A stretch of DNA of 64,000 bases from Fistularia commersonii (lineage: Eukaryota > Chordata > Actinopteri > Syngnathiformes > Fistulariidae): contig JBBMNZ010000001.1 in NCBI GenBank assembly GCA_037954325.1, positions 12,415,758-12,479,757 of the forward strand, given 5' to 3'. A program made the translations under genes and the position numbers. Positions 25,880 to 38,521 of the stretch are shown here, piece after piece (the first letter of the stretch is position 1; the number at the start of each line of letters is the position of its first letter). Below the pieces are notes generated by a model. That model was not told the DNA's origin, did not search any database, and saw only the letters and a list, made by a program, of their open reading frames with translations.

Positions 25880-26870
25880 AGCCTCAGGGGGGCACAAGCC
25901 ACTGTCTCCCTGAACCAGTCCCAAGCCCGGATAAATCCAGAGGATTCCATCAGGAAGGGCATGGAGAAGTGTGATGGTGCCCATTTTGAAGGATAAGGGA
26001 GATGTCTGCAGATAGCATTGTAATCTGCAGTGAGAGTAGGGAACAGGCTGAGGGAAATCTTGAGTGGTGGAGGAATGCTTTGGAAAGGAGAGGAATGAAG
26101 GTTAGTCTCAGCAGGACAGCATATATGTGTGACTGAGAGGAACCCGGGTGGAACGGTGAGGCTACAGAGAGTGGAGATCGAGAAGTTGGAGGATTTCAAG
26201 TACTTAGGTCAACTGTACAGAGCAACAGACAGTGTGGAAAAGAGGTGAGGAGGCGGGTTCAAGGAGGAAATCAAGAAGTTGGTGGATTTCAGGTACTTCG
26301 GGTCAATAGTCCAGAGCAATGGAGAGTGTTGAAAAGAGGTGAAGAGATAAGTTCAAGCAGGTTGGAATGGGTGGAGAAAAGTGTCAGGGGTACTATGTGA
26401 TAGAAGACTATCGGCCAGAATGAAAGGAAAGGTGTACAAGACAGTGGTGAGACGAGCGACGCTGTATGGCCTAGAAACAGTTACAATGACCAAAAGACAG
26501 GAGGCAGAGCTAGAAGTCGCAGAGATGAAGATGCTAGGGTTCTCTTTGGGAGTGACCCGGATGGATAGGATCGGGAATGAGTCTATCAGAGGAACAGCAC
26601 GTTGAATGTTTTGGAGAGAAGGTCAGAGAAGCCAGACTGAGATGGTTCGGTCATGTACAGAGGAGGGATAGTGAATATATAGGTCGACGGATGCTGGAAT
26701 TGAAGCTGCCAGGCAGGAGGTTTGGAGGAAGACCAAAGAGAAGATTTATGGACGTAGTGAGAGAGGATATGAAGGTAGTTGTTGCGAGAGAGAAGGATAC
26801 AGAGAATAGGGTAAGAGGGGGGAAGGTTGATTCGCTGTGGCAACCCCTGATGGGAAAAGACGACAGATAT
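25880..26870 (+). mobile_element. RTE-type LINE, copy 2 (5'-truncated and rearranged)
   Basis: Plus-strand frames at 26381-26912 give RRLSARMKGKVYKTVVRRAT, LYGLETVTMTKRQEAELEVA, ARLRWFGHVQRRDSEYIGRR and LPGRRFGGRPKRRFMDVVRE, the C-terminal part of the same element as copies 1 and 3. The 3' end TTCGCTGTGGCAACCCCTGA at about 26831-26850 is the shared terminus. A short internal duplication around 26180-26300 repeats the KLEDFKYLG / KLVDFRYFG block. No RT core remains. Confidence 0.75.
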
Positions 26871-27198
26871 ACTATATTAATAAATGACAGGCACGTAACT
26901 CAGTATGAGTGACTTTAGATGAAAGATCATTTAAAATGAAATTCAATTTACATGTGCTTCCTGGCCAAATTGTACCTCTGATATGTCCCTTTAAATGACT
27001 CTCCTCCCACAGGTCGATAGTCATCCGCGCCCCTATCCATCAGAAGCTGGCTTTACATCAACAATGAGTGTCTTCTTTGGAGTCAATAAAAATGACGTCA
27101 GTTTTTCAATAAATATTGCGAACACACATTGTGTTTAAAAACTAAATGTATGCAGCAGAGAAGAATCGAACACCGACTCAGCAGACTTTGCCTCTGGT
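26871..27198 (+). promoter_or_regulatory. tmem39b upstream region with perfect CRE and putative first exon
   Basis: TGACGTCA at 27093-27100 is a full CRE, followed by AATAAATATTG. A putative non-coding first exon ends at about 27195 in CCTCTG before GTAAGC. It would splice to the acceptor at 27831-27832 (AAACAG, exon from 27833), 54 nt upstream of the tmem39b ATG. Confidence 0.5.
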
Positions 27199-27886
27199 AA
27201 GCTACTATTTTCTTGTTTGGCTAGCAAGACAGGTTAGCTAACTAGCCTAGCTCACAGTTAGCCAGCCCGAGGCACTGTTAGACTAGGCCTCACATCTTTG
27301 TATTTAGTCAAGCATGGTCTTGGCGGACAGAGGAGGGTCTTCATTGTGTAGCCCCTCGATGTTTTCACCGGCTGCCTCGTGGTTCACACGGAAATTGCTC
27401 CCCACGGAGATTTGACTTGGGGTGAGCTCGAATGATGTTGCTAAAGAACTAGCTTGCTATGGCAGCTTCCGCAATAACAAACACTATAATTAGTGGATGC
27501 TGTGCTGCTCGTGGATTTTTTGGTTGTTCAGCGCTGTTTATGAAGCACATGTATCACGTTCAGATCGTATAGGGCGCCAGATCATTTTATGCATTCCAGG
27601 TGTTCTTACTTTGTCCTTGTAAAGTCTTGCAATGGCACGGTTTATTCTTGCAGTTACAACACACCGCGATACTGTACTTTAATTTTATTTCCACGTTATG
27701 CATTGTCATCAAATCCTACCCTTCTTGCTGCACACCACATAGATTTAATGTATTCCAACGCATCACCACAACAGTGATGTATTTGTTGAATGCACTTGAT
27801 TCGCATGGTCTCATTGCCTCTACTGTAAACAGGTTCCAAAGTAACGAGAGAAGTGACCACACAAGTTAGCCGTGGGTGTGTCTGCA

Positions 27887-30800
27887 ATGGCCGGTGGAAG
27901 GAGAGGAGCAAACCGAACCACATACTGCAGACCCCCACTGAGTGCTGAACCAGGCTCAGTCAGCAATGGCAACCACTCCACCAGTTCTCCTGTCACAGGG
28001 GTCCGGTCTCGCACCAGGTAAGTCAGGATTTATTTACACGGCACGCTCGGTACTGCTTTAAGTACACCTCTGATATTTATGGATTGTTTCGCCGTCAGTA
28101 TCTGTTTACCTTGCATGACAATCCTTCCCACCGTTTGCCAGCTCTCACCTTGAATACCTATTTTAAGGTTAGGTCTGACGTCTCACTGTACCTCCAATGA
28201 GGACTGCGATCTGTATCCACAACTGGAAAGAAATGTCAAGTGATTCCTGTTGGTACACAATATGCCAGATATTTCTAAAGAGAGACACAATACTCACATT
28301 GGTTGCAGTTCCATTTCAAAACAAATATCTAGCCAGGAATGGAAATGCCCCATATCAGACAGATCAAATATTCCCCATTGGTACTGCAAAGGTATTGTCA
28401 TGAAAACGTTTGTGTCAAAAGTATATTATTGTTTGTGACGGCTGCTAGAATGTTATGTGACACTATGGTGCCTTGAACTACACTCATCCCACTTCATATT
28501 TTAACAAGTAGGTCTGTATAATTCTTATGCTGTGCCATGTCTGTAGGAACGGGACAGGAACATGCATGTCCAGCCCCCCGCTGGCAGCACAGACGGTGGT
28601 TCCCCTGAAGCACTGCAAAATCCCAGAGTTGTCCATGGATCGTAATGTGCTGTTCGAGCTCCATCTTTTCTTCTGCCACCTAATTGCCCTCTTCGTCCAT
28701 TACGTCAACATCTACAAGACTGTATGGTGGTACCCCCCATCACACCCCCCCTCACACACATCACTGGTGAGCAGCTGGGGATTTTGTCAGTATCACAATC
28801 TTGATGTACCTTAATGCACATTTTATATAATCTTGATGAACATGTTGTATCATTAAAAAAGAAACTATCTTGTGGGTTTAATTATTCACGATCAAACTTT
28901 TTTCCTGCACTTGCACAGCAAAACGCCAGCCATTTGGTTTATTCAGTAATATATTATCTTTTCCCATGGGTTTGACTAACATTACTCAGATTTGTGATGA
29001 AAAAATTAAGAGCTTCACATGTCTGACTGTCCTCAACTTCGGTTCAGTGTTTTTTGGTAATAGTCTGAAAAATAATCCAATATCTGTATAATTTTCAGAA
29101 CTTTCACTTGATTGATTACAACATGCTCATGTTCATAATCATCATACTGGCAAGAAGGTTAATTGCAGCCATCGTTAAAGAGGTAAGTGTTTGTTTATGA
29201 TATGGACCATACTAGTTGTAATATAACGGCCTAAACCCCTTACATTGTTGGAAGCTAGAGTGGTCGGATTTTCATTGCCAGCCTTTCCCACTGTCATGAT
29301 TTTGTCTTGCTATTTTGTTGTTTGGATGTTCTGGACATTTTTGTATTTGTTTAGTGAAATTGTAAAGTTAAACTCAATTACAACTGTTTCCCCTTTTTTT
29401 TCCCCACAGGCATCGCAGAGTGGGAAGCTATCCTTCCCGCACTCAATCTTTCTAGTGATGGCGCGCTTTGCTGTACTGACACTGACCGGCTGGAGTTTGT
29501 GCCGCTCCCTCATATATCTCTTCAGAACCTACTCTGTCCTCAGCTTGCTCTTCCTCTGCTACCCGTAAGCACATTCAGGAAATGTTAGGGGGGGTTGTAA
29601 TGATTGCAGCGCTACACTCTGGTATTCAGGGGAGTTTGGACAAGGTATTATTTTTGTGTCCTCTGATATTTTGGGCGTTTTATTATCATTTGACACTTGA
29701 TTTCTAATGTGTTTACAGTTACTGTGTAACAGTCCCAGCTTATTGCTCTCTGCTGATTTTCTCCATTTCTCAGATAGATAATGTTACATCAGTCGATGAA
29801 CAGCCCACTTTCAATCACATTTAAGTACCATTGACTTTTGTGAAAGGAAAACAAAAGTAGGCAAAATTATTTTAACAGCTCAATCATGATAATTGCTTCT
29901 TGATCACCTGAGCGGATCACCCCAGATCTTCACTCAGAAATCCCATGTTTTACTTAATTTTCACCTGGCAAAAAGAACTGACAGAGCATGTTCTTTTGGC
30001 ATCATGATGTCAAAAGTATATACTTTCTGTGATCTGCCTATCGAATGACAGCAAAAGATAAAATGGTTACAGTGGTGATCCACGGATAGGTATTGAGAGA
30101 TCACAGTATCAATCACTTTTCTTGTCACTGGCAACATTTCCCCAAGAAAGCCAGTCACACATCTTGACAAAATGACTTTTGCTGGTACAGGACAAGAATT
30201 AAATCTTTTGTCTGTAGCTTCATTATACCCTTGAAGTGTATCACAGAGTACCACAACAGATTTTTTTGAAGAACAACAAAAATAGGGGCGGTGTGACACA
30301 GGGGGTAGAGCAATTATCCTTGGAACTGAACAATCCTGGTTTGATTCCTGATTACTCCTAGCCTATTTAAGTGTTGTTGAGCAAGACTCTGAACCCCTAA
30401 CTGCTCTCCTGGCACAGCTAGGTGGCAGCCATGCACCGTGCTGACAACCACTATAGAGTTGAAAATTTGTTTATTCTAAGCATTGGTTAATATAATGAGG
30501 GTTCTTTGGTATCCTTTGTGTTTGTCGGTATTGACATTTTGTGATTTAATTTCAATGATGTGGCGTAACATTTGATTTGTGCGATGTCTCAACCCCAACC
30601 GTTTGAAATTGACATCTAACTCGTGAATACTGAGGATATGAGATTCCAATGGTACAATGAAATAGGCAGCTATAAGAAGATTGCTGTCATATTAAGCCCA
30701 TAAGAGAATTATACATGTATATGCAAGTGCAACTTGTCTAATAATCCATTAATGACATGTTTTTGCAACAGTTTTGGAATGTATATTCCATTCTTTCGGC

Positions 30801-32699
30801 TGAGCTGCGACTTCCGGCGAGCAGGTCCGCTCTCCCCCATTGCCAGCATTGGCTCCAAGGAGGTGGGGAGTGTTAGTCGGGGGAGAGACTACCTGACTGT
30901 CCTGAAGGAAACCTGGAAGCAACACACAAGTCAGCTTTATGGTGTTCAGGTCATGCCGACTCACGCCTGCTGCCTCTCACCGGATCTCATCCGCAAAGAG
31001 GTGGAGTATCTAAAGATGGACTTCAACTGGAGGATGAAGGAAGTGCTCGTCAGCTCCATGCTGAGTGCTTACTACGTGGCCTTTGTACCTGTTTGGTTTG
31101 TGAAGGTGCGAAGAATACTGCATTACACATCTGGATATTAACTATTAATACACAAGCCAATACTTATTTTTTGTTCATTTGTATCCACAACCTACAACTC
31201 ACTGTCAAGTTCATTTCTACACGAAAATGTGGAATGCTGCTGAATGGACTGTCAACTAACTGCAGCGTCTATTTATTTAATGGATGATATATGTATTTCG
31301 TCTTGTGGAAACCAATGACTTCAGGAAGATCCTTTTTTGCTATCACAACAACATAATCATTTGACCTCTTGGTTTTGGCATCACAACCCTGCATTCAGGT
31401 GGCATTGTGGCGTAATGTTTCACCCTTCCCCCAAACTGCGAGAAGATACGAGGTTTGATCCCAACACAGGGTCGTTCTGTGTGGAGTTTGAATCTTTTCC
31501 ATGTCTGTGTGGGTTTCCCTGGTTTCCTCCCACTTTCCAAAAAACATGCAGTAGGTTAATTGGAGGTTAATTGTCCGTATGTGTGAATATGGGAGTGATT
31601 GGTGACTAGTCCTGGGTATACCCCACCTCTTGCCCAATGACAGCAGAGACGCTCTCCCTTATCTCATGCATTCCTGTCCGCAGACTAAGTGGTTCACTTA
31701 GATAATGAATGATTGGAAACATCTGACTAAATATCTGTGTCTAAACAAAATTTGTGTCCGAGTCCCCAACTGATCAGATATTTCTGTGAAAAATCATGTC
31801 CTGTCATTAATCTTCAGGCATCATCACACTGCATATCTATATTGTCTCTTCCCACAGAGCACCCAGTATGTGGACAAACGCTGGTCCTGTGAGCTCTTCA
31901 TCCTGGTGTCTGTGAGCACGTCTGTCATCCTCATGAGACACCTGCTGCCGCCTCGATACTGTGATCTGCTCCACAAAGCCGCAGCCCACCTTGGCTGCTG
32001 GCAAAAAGTCGACCCAGCCCTCTGCTCCAATGTTCTCCAGCACATGTGTGTACTTCACATAGAGCTTTACTGCTGTTGCAAATAAGAAAATTGAGGCTAA
32101 AGTGAAAAAAATATTCCTGTGATTAAGATTAACATGATGTCACACTATTCAAAGCCTGTGTTTTTAATTTGTGTTTTGGTTGTTTTTTGTTTCTAATAGA
32201 TGGACAGAAGAGTACATGTGGCCCCAGGGAGTCCTGGTCAAACACAATAAGAACGTCTACAAAGCTATGGGTCACTACAACGTTGCAGTCCCATCAGATG
32301 TGTCACATTATCGCTTCTATGTGAGTATACATCTGTTACTTTCATGCCAACACTTTTGGAATCAGCTGATTTATCATGTTCAAAGTACAATTATTATACT
32401 TCAACTGTATTGGCAAGTGCCAGGTCTTGATTTTGTTCAATTATTTTTATTCTTATTTTCCCTAGTTCTTTTTCAACAAGCCTTTACGAATATTGAACAT
32501 ACTCATCATCCTCGAGGGAGCCATGATATTCTACCAACTATACTCACTGATATGCTCAGAAAAGTGGCACCAGACAATATCACTGGCTCTGATCCTCTTC
32601 AGCAACTACTATGCCTTCTTCAAGCTCTTAAGGGACAGAATAGTCCTTGGAAAGGCATACTCTCACTCAAACAGATCCTCAGACCAGAAAGTCAGTTAG
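27887..32699 (+). CDS. tmem39b: TMEM39B multipass membrane protein, 488 aa
   Basis: Eight coding exons: 27887-28017, 28547-28766, 29099-29182, 29410-29564, 30772-31105, 31858-32045, 32200-32320, 32466-32699; 1467 nt. The N-terminus is MAGGRRGANRTTYC. Conserved blocks are NIYKTVWWYPPSHPPSHTSL, THACCLSPDLIRKEVEYLKM, FNWRMKEVLVSSMLSAYYVA and CDLLHKAAAHLGCWQKVDPA. About eight hydrophobic segments are spread through the chain. The SRGRDYL...WKQHTSQLYG region fits TMEM39B, not TMEM39A. TMEM39 proteins are ER membrane proteins; TMEM39A acts in PI4P trafficking and autophagy control, and TMEM39B is less well defined. Human TMEM39B is 492 aa. A poly(A) signal AATAAA lies at 32809-32814. khdrbs1 and tmem39b are also neighbours in mammals. 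Confidence 0.95.
30286..30480 (+). repeat. tRNA-derived SINE in tmem39b intron 5
   Basis: The head is GGGGCGGTGTGACACAGGGG with GGTAGAGCAATTATCC as A box and GGTTTGATTCCTG as B box, then TAAGTGTTGTTGAGCAAGAC and CTGAACCCC. Same family as 9752, 48040 and 55375. It sits in the sense orientation. Confidence 0.7.
31395..31700 (+). repeat. SINE-like dispersed repeat in tmem39b intron 6
   Basis: The head is GGTGGCATTGTGGCG with a GAGGTTTGATCCCAAC B-box-like block. The body includes CTGTGTGGGTTTCCCTGG, CATGCAGTAGGTTAATTGG and ACCCCACCTCTTGCCCAATG. Same family as 25566. Confidence 0.65.
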
Positions 32700-32814
32700 A
32701 TCTAAATTATTTTGGGCCCACTCACATTGGAACAAGACAAGCATGCTTGAGAGCTATGTATTTTTCTACAACTGCATTTTGTGTCATGTTTTTGTTTTGT
32801 TCTGCCATAATAAA

Positions 32815-33846
32815 AAGAAATATTTTTGTATTGTTTTTAATGTATGTCGTCCTTTTTATGTTCTTGCTGTCCCAGGACGTTCACGTATGCGGAACATGTA
32901 AAGTTCTGCTATTCTGCGGCCTTTCTTAAGATAAGATGCACCAATAACTTTGGTACTGTTCATAGTACAAATGCTGCAGTGCTGTGTTGATGAGGGACTA
33001 AAGTTGGTTGTTTAAGTGGGTGGGGGGAGCCAGGTAATGTGAAGTGGTTTTCTAAAACTGCAGTCAATTGGGGAAATAGACCAATACATTTTTTTTCTCA
33101 GTTTAAAGTCTGCTTCATTCCACTGCCCCTCCTTAAAAGACTGGTGACATAACAAGGCTCTCCGAAGGCTCTTTCTTTCCCAGTTCAGCCTTCTTTAATT
33201 TGCCATACAGGATGTGATGTCACAAAGTGGACCACAGTATACTGTAAAAGACTGAAGTTGTGGGGTCAAACAGGGTTATTTTCTTCATTGTTTATCGGTT
33301 ACATGTAAAAAAAAAAAAAAAAAAGGCTTTGTTGGGCTTCTCTCATCGTCAAAATGCAGTCTGTTCCAGCCCATCAGTTCAAGATAACGTAAGATGTACT
33401 TTATTGATCCTCGAATTGGGAAATTACTGGGAAGCAGCAGCATACAATACAGAGAACAGACAGTAACAAGCTAAAAATATAAATAAAATAAGATAAATTT
33501 AAACTTGTCTATCGAGTCCAGTTGTCATTAAAAGGAATCTTTCTGCTGTCTCCATTAATTTAAGTACCGGTATTTGTGCCTGGCCCTTCCACTCTTTTTC
33601 CCATTATCACCGTGTGTCTTTGACGTCCATATTTCCTGGGCACCACATTATGCCAGGTTTGGTGCAATCGGTATAATCACAAGGACCTGACAGAAAACTT
33701 CCTGTCACAACCAGTGTACTATTGAGATTACTGTGCCTCATCATCTTGTTGCTGGCCATTTGGTGAATCTGTCATTATGATTATTTTCACAAATATCTAC
33801 TGAATTAATAGTACTACTAGTAATCATTTTCTAATTCCTAAGTTTA
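32815..33846. other. Intergenic with a LINE-tail scrap
   Basis: An A18-like run lies near 33307-33324. The segment 33388-33430 (TACTTTATTGATCCTCG and GGGAAATTACTGG) matches the 3' end of fish LINEs in inverse orientation. Nothing else is recognised. Confidence 0.4.
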
Positions 33847-33860
33847 GCCAGGTAGCTAAC

Positions 33861-34455
33861 TTTCTTCTTCCCATTTCGGTTTTTCCTAACAGGGGTCGCC
33901 ACAGCAAATCAACCCTCTCCATCTAACCCTATGCTCTGTATCCTCCTCTCGCTGCGTCTATAAATCTTCTCTTTGGTCTTTCTCTAGACCTCCTGCCTGG
34001 AAGATCCAATTCCAGCATCTGTCTATCAATATATTCACTATCCCTCCTTTGTACATGATCAAACCATCTCAGTCTAGCTTCTCTGACCTTCTCTCCAAAA
34101 CATTCAACATGCTGTTCCTCTGATAGACTCATTCCCGATCCTATCCATCCGGGTCACTCCCAAAGAAAACCTCATTCCTGATCCTTAACATCTTCATTTC
34201 TGCAACCTCTAGCTCTGCCTTCTGTCTTTTCGTCATTGTAAATGTTTCTAGTCCATACAGCATCGCTGGTCTCACCACTGTCTTGTACACCTTTCCTTTC
34301 ATTCTGGCCGATAGTTTTCTATCACATAGTACCCCTGGTACTTTTCTCCTCCCATTCCGACCTGCTTGAATCCGTCTCTTCACCTCTATTCCAAACTCTC
34401 TGTTGCTCTGGAATGTTGATCCCAAGCACCTGAAATCCTCCAACTTCTTGATCTA
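33861..34455 (-). mobile_element. RTE-type LINE, copy 3, with target-site duplication
   Basis: A 5'-truncated copy. Minus-strand frames give MEDFRCLGSTFQSNREFGIE, LSARMKGKVYKTVVRPAMLY, YGLETFTMTKRQKAELEVAE and LRWFDHVQRRDSEYIDRQML. The 3' end, complement of CAGGGGTCGCCACAGCAAATC, is shared with copies 1 and 2. Flanking 14-mers GCCAGGTAGCTAAC (33847-33860) and GCTAGGTAGCTAAC (34456-34469) differ at one base and are the target-site duplication. Confidence 0.8.
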
Positions 34456-34879
34456 GCTAGGTAGCTAACAATTTCAGCAATTACTCTTTAACAATCACTA
34501 CAATGTATTCAAAGTATATTTACAACTAGTAATTTGATAATTGATTTCTTCATGACAGATTTCCAGCTGTGTTGATATCTGATACATTTTTATATTGACA
34601 AATTTCTGAGGACTCAGCAGGAATGTCTATTTTTGTCATCAGAGGTATCATCTGTTTCTTGCATTTTTGACCTCCATGGTCATGAACTGATCTTCTTCTG
34701 GGAAAAAATACTGTATATACTGTGGCCAAATGACACTGGAGAAAGAGTGAAAAGTCCATGTTTCACCTTCAAAGATGAAAACCAAAAGTTCAGTACCTCA
34801 AAATGTTATCAAATAAATTGTGCAAACATAAAGACAAAGTGTTAATCATGAAGACACCCCCTGATGATGAATAAGACGA

Positions 34880-37116
34880 ACGGGCATGGTTTTCCCTTGC
34901 CCGGACGCGGGTCACTGGGGCTCTTTCTGTGAGCCAGGCCCAGGGGCGGGGCTTGATGGCGAGCGCCTGGTTGCCGAGCCTGCACAAATGGGGCCAGGCC
35001 GGGCTCAGCCTGAAAGGGCAACACCTTCCCCGGTGCTCACCACCTGTAGGAGGGGCGATGGGGGTCAGGTGCGATGTAAACTGGGTGGTGGCTGGAGTGG
35101 GGGACCTTGGGGGTCTGATCAGCAGCTGCAGAAGCTGAATCTTGGCACATGGGACGTTACCTCTCTGGTGGGGAAAGAGCCTGAGCTAGTGCACAAAGGC
35201 TGAGAGCTTCAAGCTGGATATAGTCGGAGTCAGCTTGATGCACAGCTCAGATTCTGGAACCAGGCCATGAGAGGTTTTGGACTCTTTTCTACTTTGGAGT
35301 CGCCCAGTTGAGAGGTGCCAGGCAGGTGTGGGGATGTTGACTGCCCCTTGTCTCGGCGCCCGCATGTTGGGGTTCAACCCTGTGGACAAGAGGGAAGCCT
35401 CCCTCCGCCTTTGAGTTGGGGAACAGGTTCTGACTCTTATGCGTGCCTATGGACCCAACAGCAGTTCAGAATAGCCACCCCTTTTGGGGTCCCTAAAAGG
35501 GCTGCTGGAGAGCACTCATGTCGGGGACTCCCCTCGCCTTACTGGGCGACTTCAACGCTCATGTTGGCAGTGACATCTGGACCTGGAAAGCATGATTGGG
35601 AGGAACAGTCCCCCCGATCTGAATCCGAGCGGTGTTCTGTTACTGGACTTCTGTGCTCGTCATGGACTGTCCATAAAGAACACAGTGTTCAGACATAAAG
35701 GTGTGCACATATGCACTTGGCACCAGCACACCCTCAGCCACAGTTCAATGATCGACCTTGTAGTCGTATTATCAGAGTTGAGGCTGCGAGTTCCGGACAC
35801 TCAAGTGAAGAGAGGGATGGAGCTGTCAACTGATCACCGTCTAATGGTGAGCTGACTCTGATGTTGGGGGAGGACCTGGGGGACTCAAATGTATGGTGAG
35901 GGTCTGCTGGGAACGTCTGGCCGAGTCCCCTGTTAGAAAGAGATTTAACTCACATTTCTGGCAGAGCTATGTTGAAGCTCTGGGGCGAGGCTGGGCACAA
36001 AAAGTCTGAGTGGGCCAAGTTCTGTGTCTCCATTGTCAAAGTGGTAGACAAAAAGAGCTTTGGTCGTTAGGTGGTGGGTGTCTTTCAAGGCGGTAACCCC
36101 CAAACCCATTGGTGGACAACAGCGGTGAGGGATGCCGTCAAGCTGAAGAAGGAGTCCTACCGAGCCTTTCTTGCCTATGGGCTTCCGGAGGCAGCCAGCA
36201 TGTGCAGGCACGCCAAGTAGCATGCAGCTGTGGTGATTTCTGAGGAAAACTGGCAGAAGTTAGGTGAAGCTATGGAGAATGACTGTCAGAAGGTGCCAAG
36301 GAGAGTCACGTCCGCCATCCGGCGGCTCAGGAGGGGGAAGCTGTACGTCATGTCAACTGTGTACAATGGAGTTGGTGAGCTGCCGACCATGACCCGGGAC
36401 ATCGTGGATCAGTGAAAGGAATACTCCCAAGGTCTCCTTAATCCCGATGATATGCCTTCTAACGGGAAAGCAGAGTCAGAGGACTCTGGCGTTGACTGTC
36501 CTATTTCCGGGGCTTAAGTTGCAAAAGTAATCAGAAATCTCCTCCTTGGCAGGGGTGGAGGAGATCTGCCCTGGTTTCCCAAAGGCTCTGGATGTTATGG
36601 GGGAGATGGACAGGCAGACAGCATCAGCAAGTGATGCGGACTATGTCTGTCCTGATGAAAAAGGAGCTGAGCCAAAAGACGAAGCTCTCAATTTACCAGC
36701 TGATCTACATTCCTACCTTGCTGTGGGTCGTGACCGAAAAAACAGGGCCACAGATTCAAGTGACTGGAGGTTTTTTCTGTAGGGCTCTCCCTTAGAGATA
36801 GGGTGCGGAGCTTGGCTATCCGGGAGGGGCTCAGAGTAGAGTCACTGCTCCTCCACGACAACTGGTCAGGATACCCCCTGCCCGCCACCCTGATAAGGCA
36901 TTCTGGGCATATCCAATTGGGAAGAGGCCCCAGAGAAGACCCAGGACACACTGGAGGGACTATGTCTCTAGGCTGGCCTGGGAATGCTTCAGAATCCCCC
37001 TGTAAGAGTTGGTCCAATTGGCCGGGGAGAGGGAGGTGTGGGCCTCTCTGCTTCAGCTGCTGCCCCTGCAACCTGATCCAAGATGAGAGGTAGACAATTG
37101 ATGGATGGATGGATGC
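34880..37116 (+). mobile_element. Degenerate Rex3/RTE-like LINE with GATG tail
   Basis: Plus-strand fragments, in order, are: endonuclease-type LGTWDVTSLVGKEPELVHK (35140), LTLMRAYGPNSSSE-like (35430), LLGDFNAHVGS (35540), GVLLLDFCARHGLSIKNTVF (35630) and MIDLVVV with STDHRLMVS (35750-35850). These are followed by SAIRRLRRGKLYVMSTVYN (36310), KLSIYQLIYIPTLLWVVTE (36690) and IREGLRVESLLL (36820). The central reverse-transcriptase block between about 36545 and 36690 is deleted, and many frameshifts and stops occur. The end is GATGGATGGATGGATG at 37101-37116, a tail of Rex3 type. Confidence 0.75.
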
Positions 37117-37119
37117 TAA

Positions 37120-37914
37120 CATACAAATACACTGAATAACAAAAAAAAAACACAACACAATAATCCAGGGACACACTAAAAAGGTTATGGTTTAAATAAA
37201 GGGGGAAATGGAAAGGTTGTTTGAATCCAGCTAACATGCTCAAATAGTCAGAGGACAAGATAATGCATGCATTGATAATGTGTATTAAAGTATCTTGAAT
37301 ATAAATATGGTGGATCTCACCTTTAATTTTACCTTTTTTGCCACTAATCCAAATATAATAACAGCTACCTGATCATTCTTAATGCTCATCTTCAAGCATA
37401 AATGCAGTTTTAGGAGCTGGGGTTTGGCAAAGTAGCAATTGGAGTCAAGGACAAATTGTTCTCAGGATTATGATCTTTGAGAGATAGTGTTAAGTCTTCA
37501 GTCAATGAACTGGGGAAACCCCGGGTGTCTTTCTCAGCGCTCACAGTTAGACTGAGGATGCGCCCCCTGTTACGACAACTAACAGTGCAGGTTAGCGTCA
37601 CACATCAAACACGGCACTGTACAGCTGTACAATGGAGTTCTCTAACACAGAACCACAAGAAGCTTCCAACAGTCATCATCACTCACAAAGGATTCTGTGA
37701 TTCTGCCGGCCAGCCTCCCCACAACACGCTACAATATATCAAAATGTGTAAAGACAAAAAATGTTGAGGACAAAGAAGGTCTGACACTCAAAAGTTATTC
37801 AAAGTAGCTTGGAGCAGATACAGTATAATGGAAATGGACACATTATTCAAGCATACACAACCAGTGACAAAATGTAAAGTCAAATTCATTTTCATTTATA
37901 GTCACTCATCTGAG

Positions 37915-37953
<39 letters not shown>

Positions 37954-38180
37954 TGTGGGATGCTCAGTTGCTCAGTGTGAGCCTGTGTGTGACCAAACAG
38001 ACAGGAAATGCACAGATGCACCTCAATTTCGTTGTAGTCCTAATATACAATGACAAAAGAGTTTATTTTCAAATGCTATGTCTTTGTCACATGCTTCCAA
38101 GCCATTAAATATCAAATTCGGTTATTAACCTTGAATTAAGACGATACAAATAACATGGCAGAAATACCTTCCAGAGGTCA
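37120..38180. other. Intergenic, with a GT microsatellite
   Basis: No coherent gene. The dinucleotide run at 37919-37950 is the only clear structure. Confidence 0.4.
37919..37950 (+). repeat. (GT)n microsatellite
   Basis: About 16 uninterrupted GT units followed by TTTGTGTG. Confidence 0.9.
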
Positions 38181-38199
38181 ATGGCGTCATCTTGTGGTG

Positions 38200-38521
38200 A
38201 TTCGGTGGTACCGACCGTTTCACCCGTTAAGAGGAAGGACGTTCACGCAGCGTCTGTGAGCTGCGGTGCCTGCGGGACACAAATCAGGGCGGACTGGCGA
38301 CTTAAACAGGGATAAGCAGAAGCGCTTGGCGCATCGCTATCGCGTTTTCGCGGCGCCGGATCCACGATACGGCTTCACGCACAGCTTCGTCGGGGTTTAT
38401 TAAACTCATTTTGCGTTTCAAGGTTAAAATCTCCGCGATGCACATCGCTCCTCTGAATCCCACGATGAGAAAGGTGGCGCTGCGTCTTGGCTGATTTGTT
38501 CTACGGTGCGTAATTGAGACG
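38200..38521 (+). promoter_or_regulatory. ccdc28b: ccdc28b CpG-rich promoter and non-coding first exon
   Basis: A sharp rise in C, G and CpG content (for example CGCGTTTTCGCGGCGCCGG near 38340) ends at a consensus donor, ACG followed by GTAAGC at 38522. The receiving acceptor is TTTCAG at 39413-39418, leaving 47 nt of 5' UTR before the ccdc28b ATG. Confidence 0.55.

Noticed and set aside
32171..32929. 252-codon plus-strand open frame
   Set aside because: It runs across the last two tmem39b exons and the introns between and after them. The true exons use the spliced frames given for tmem39b.
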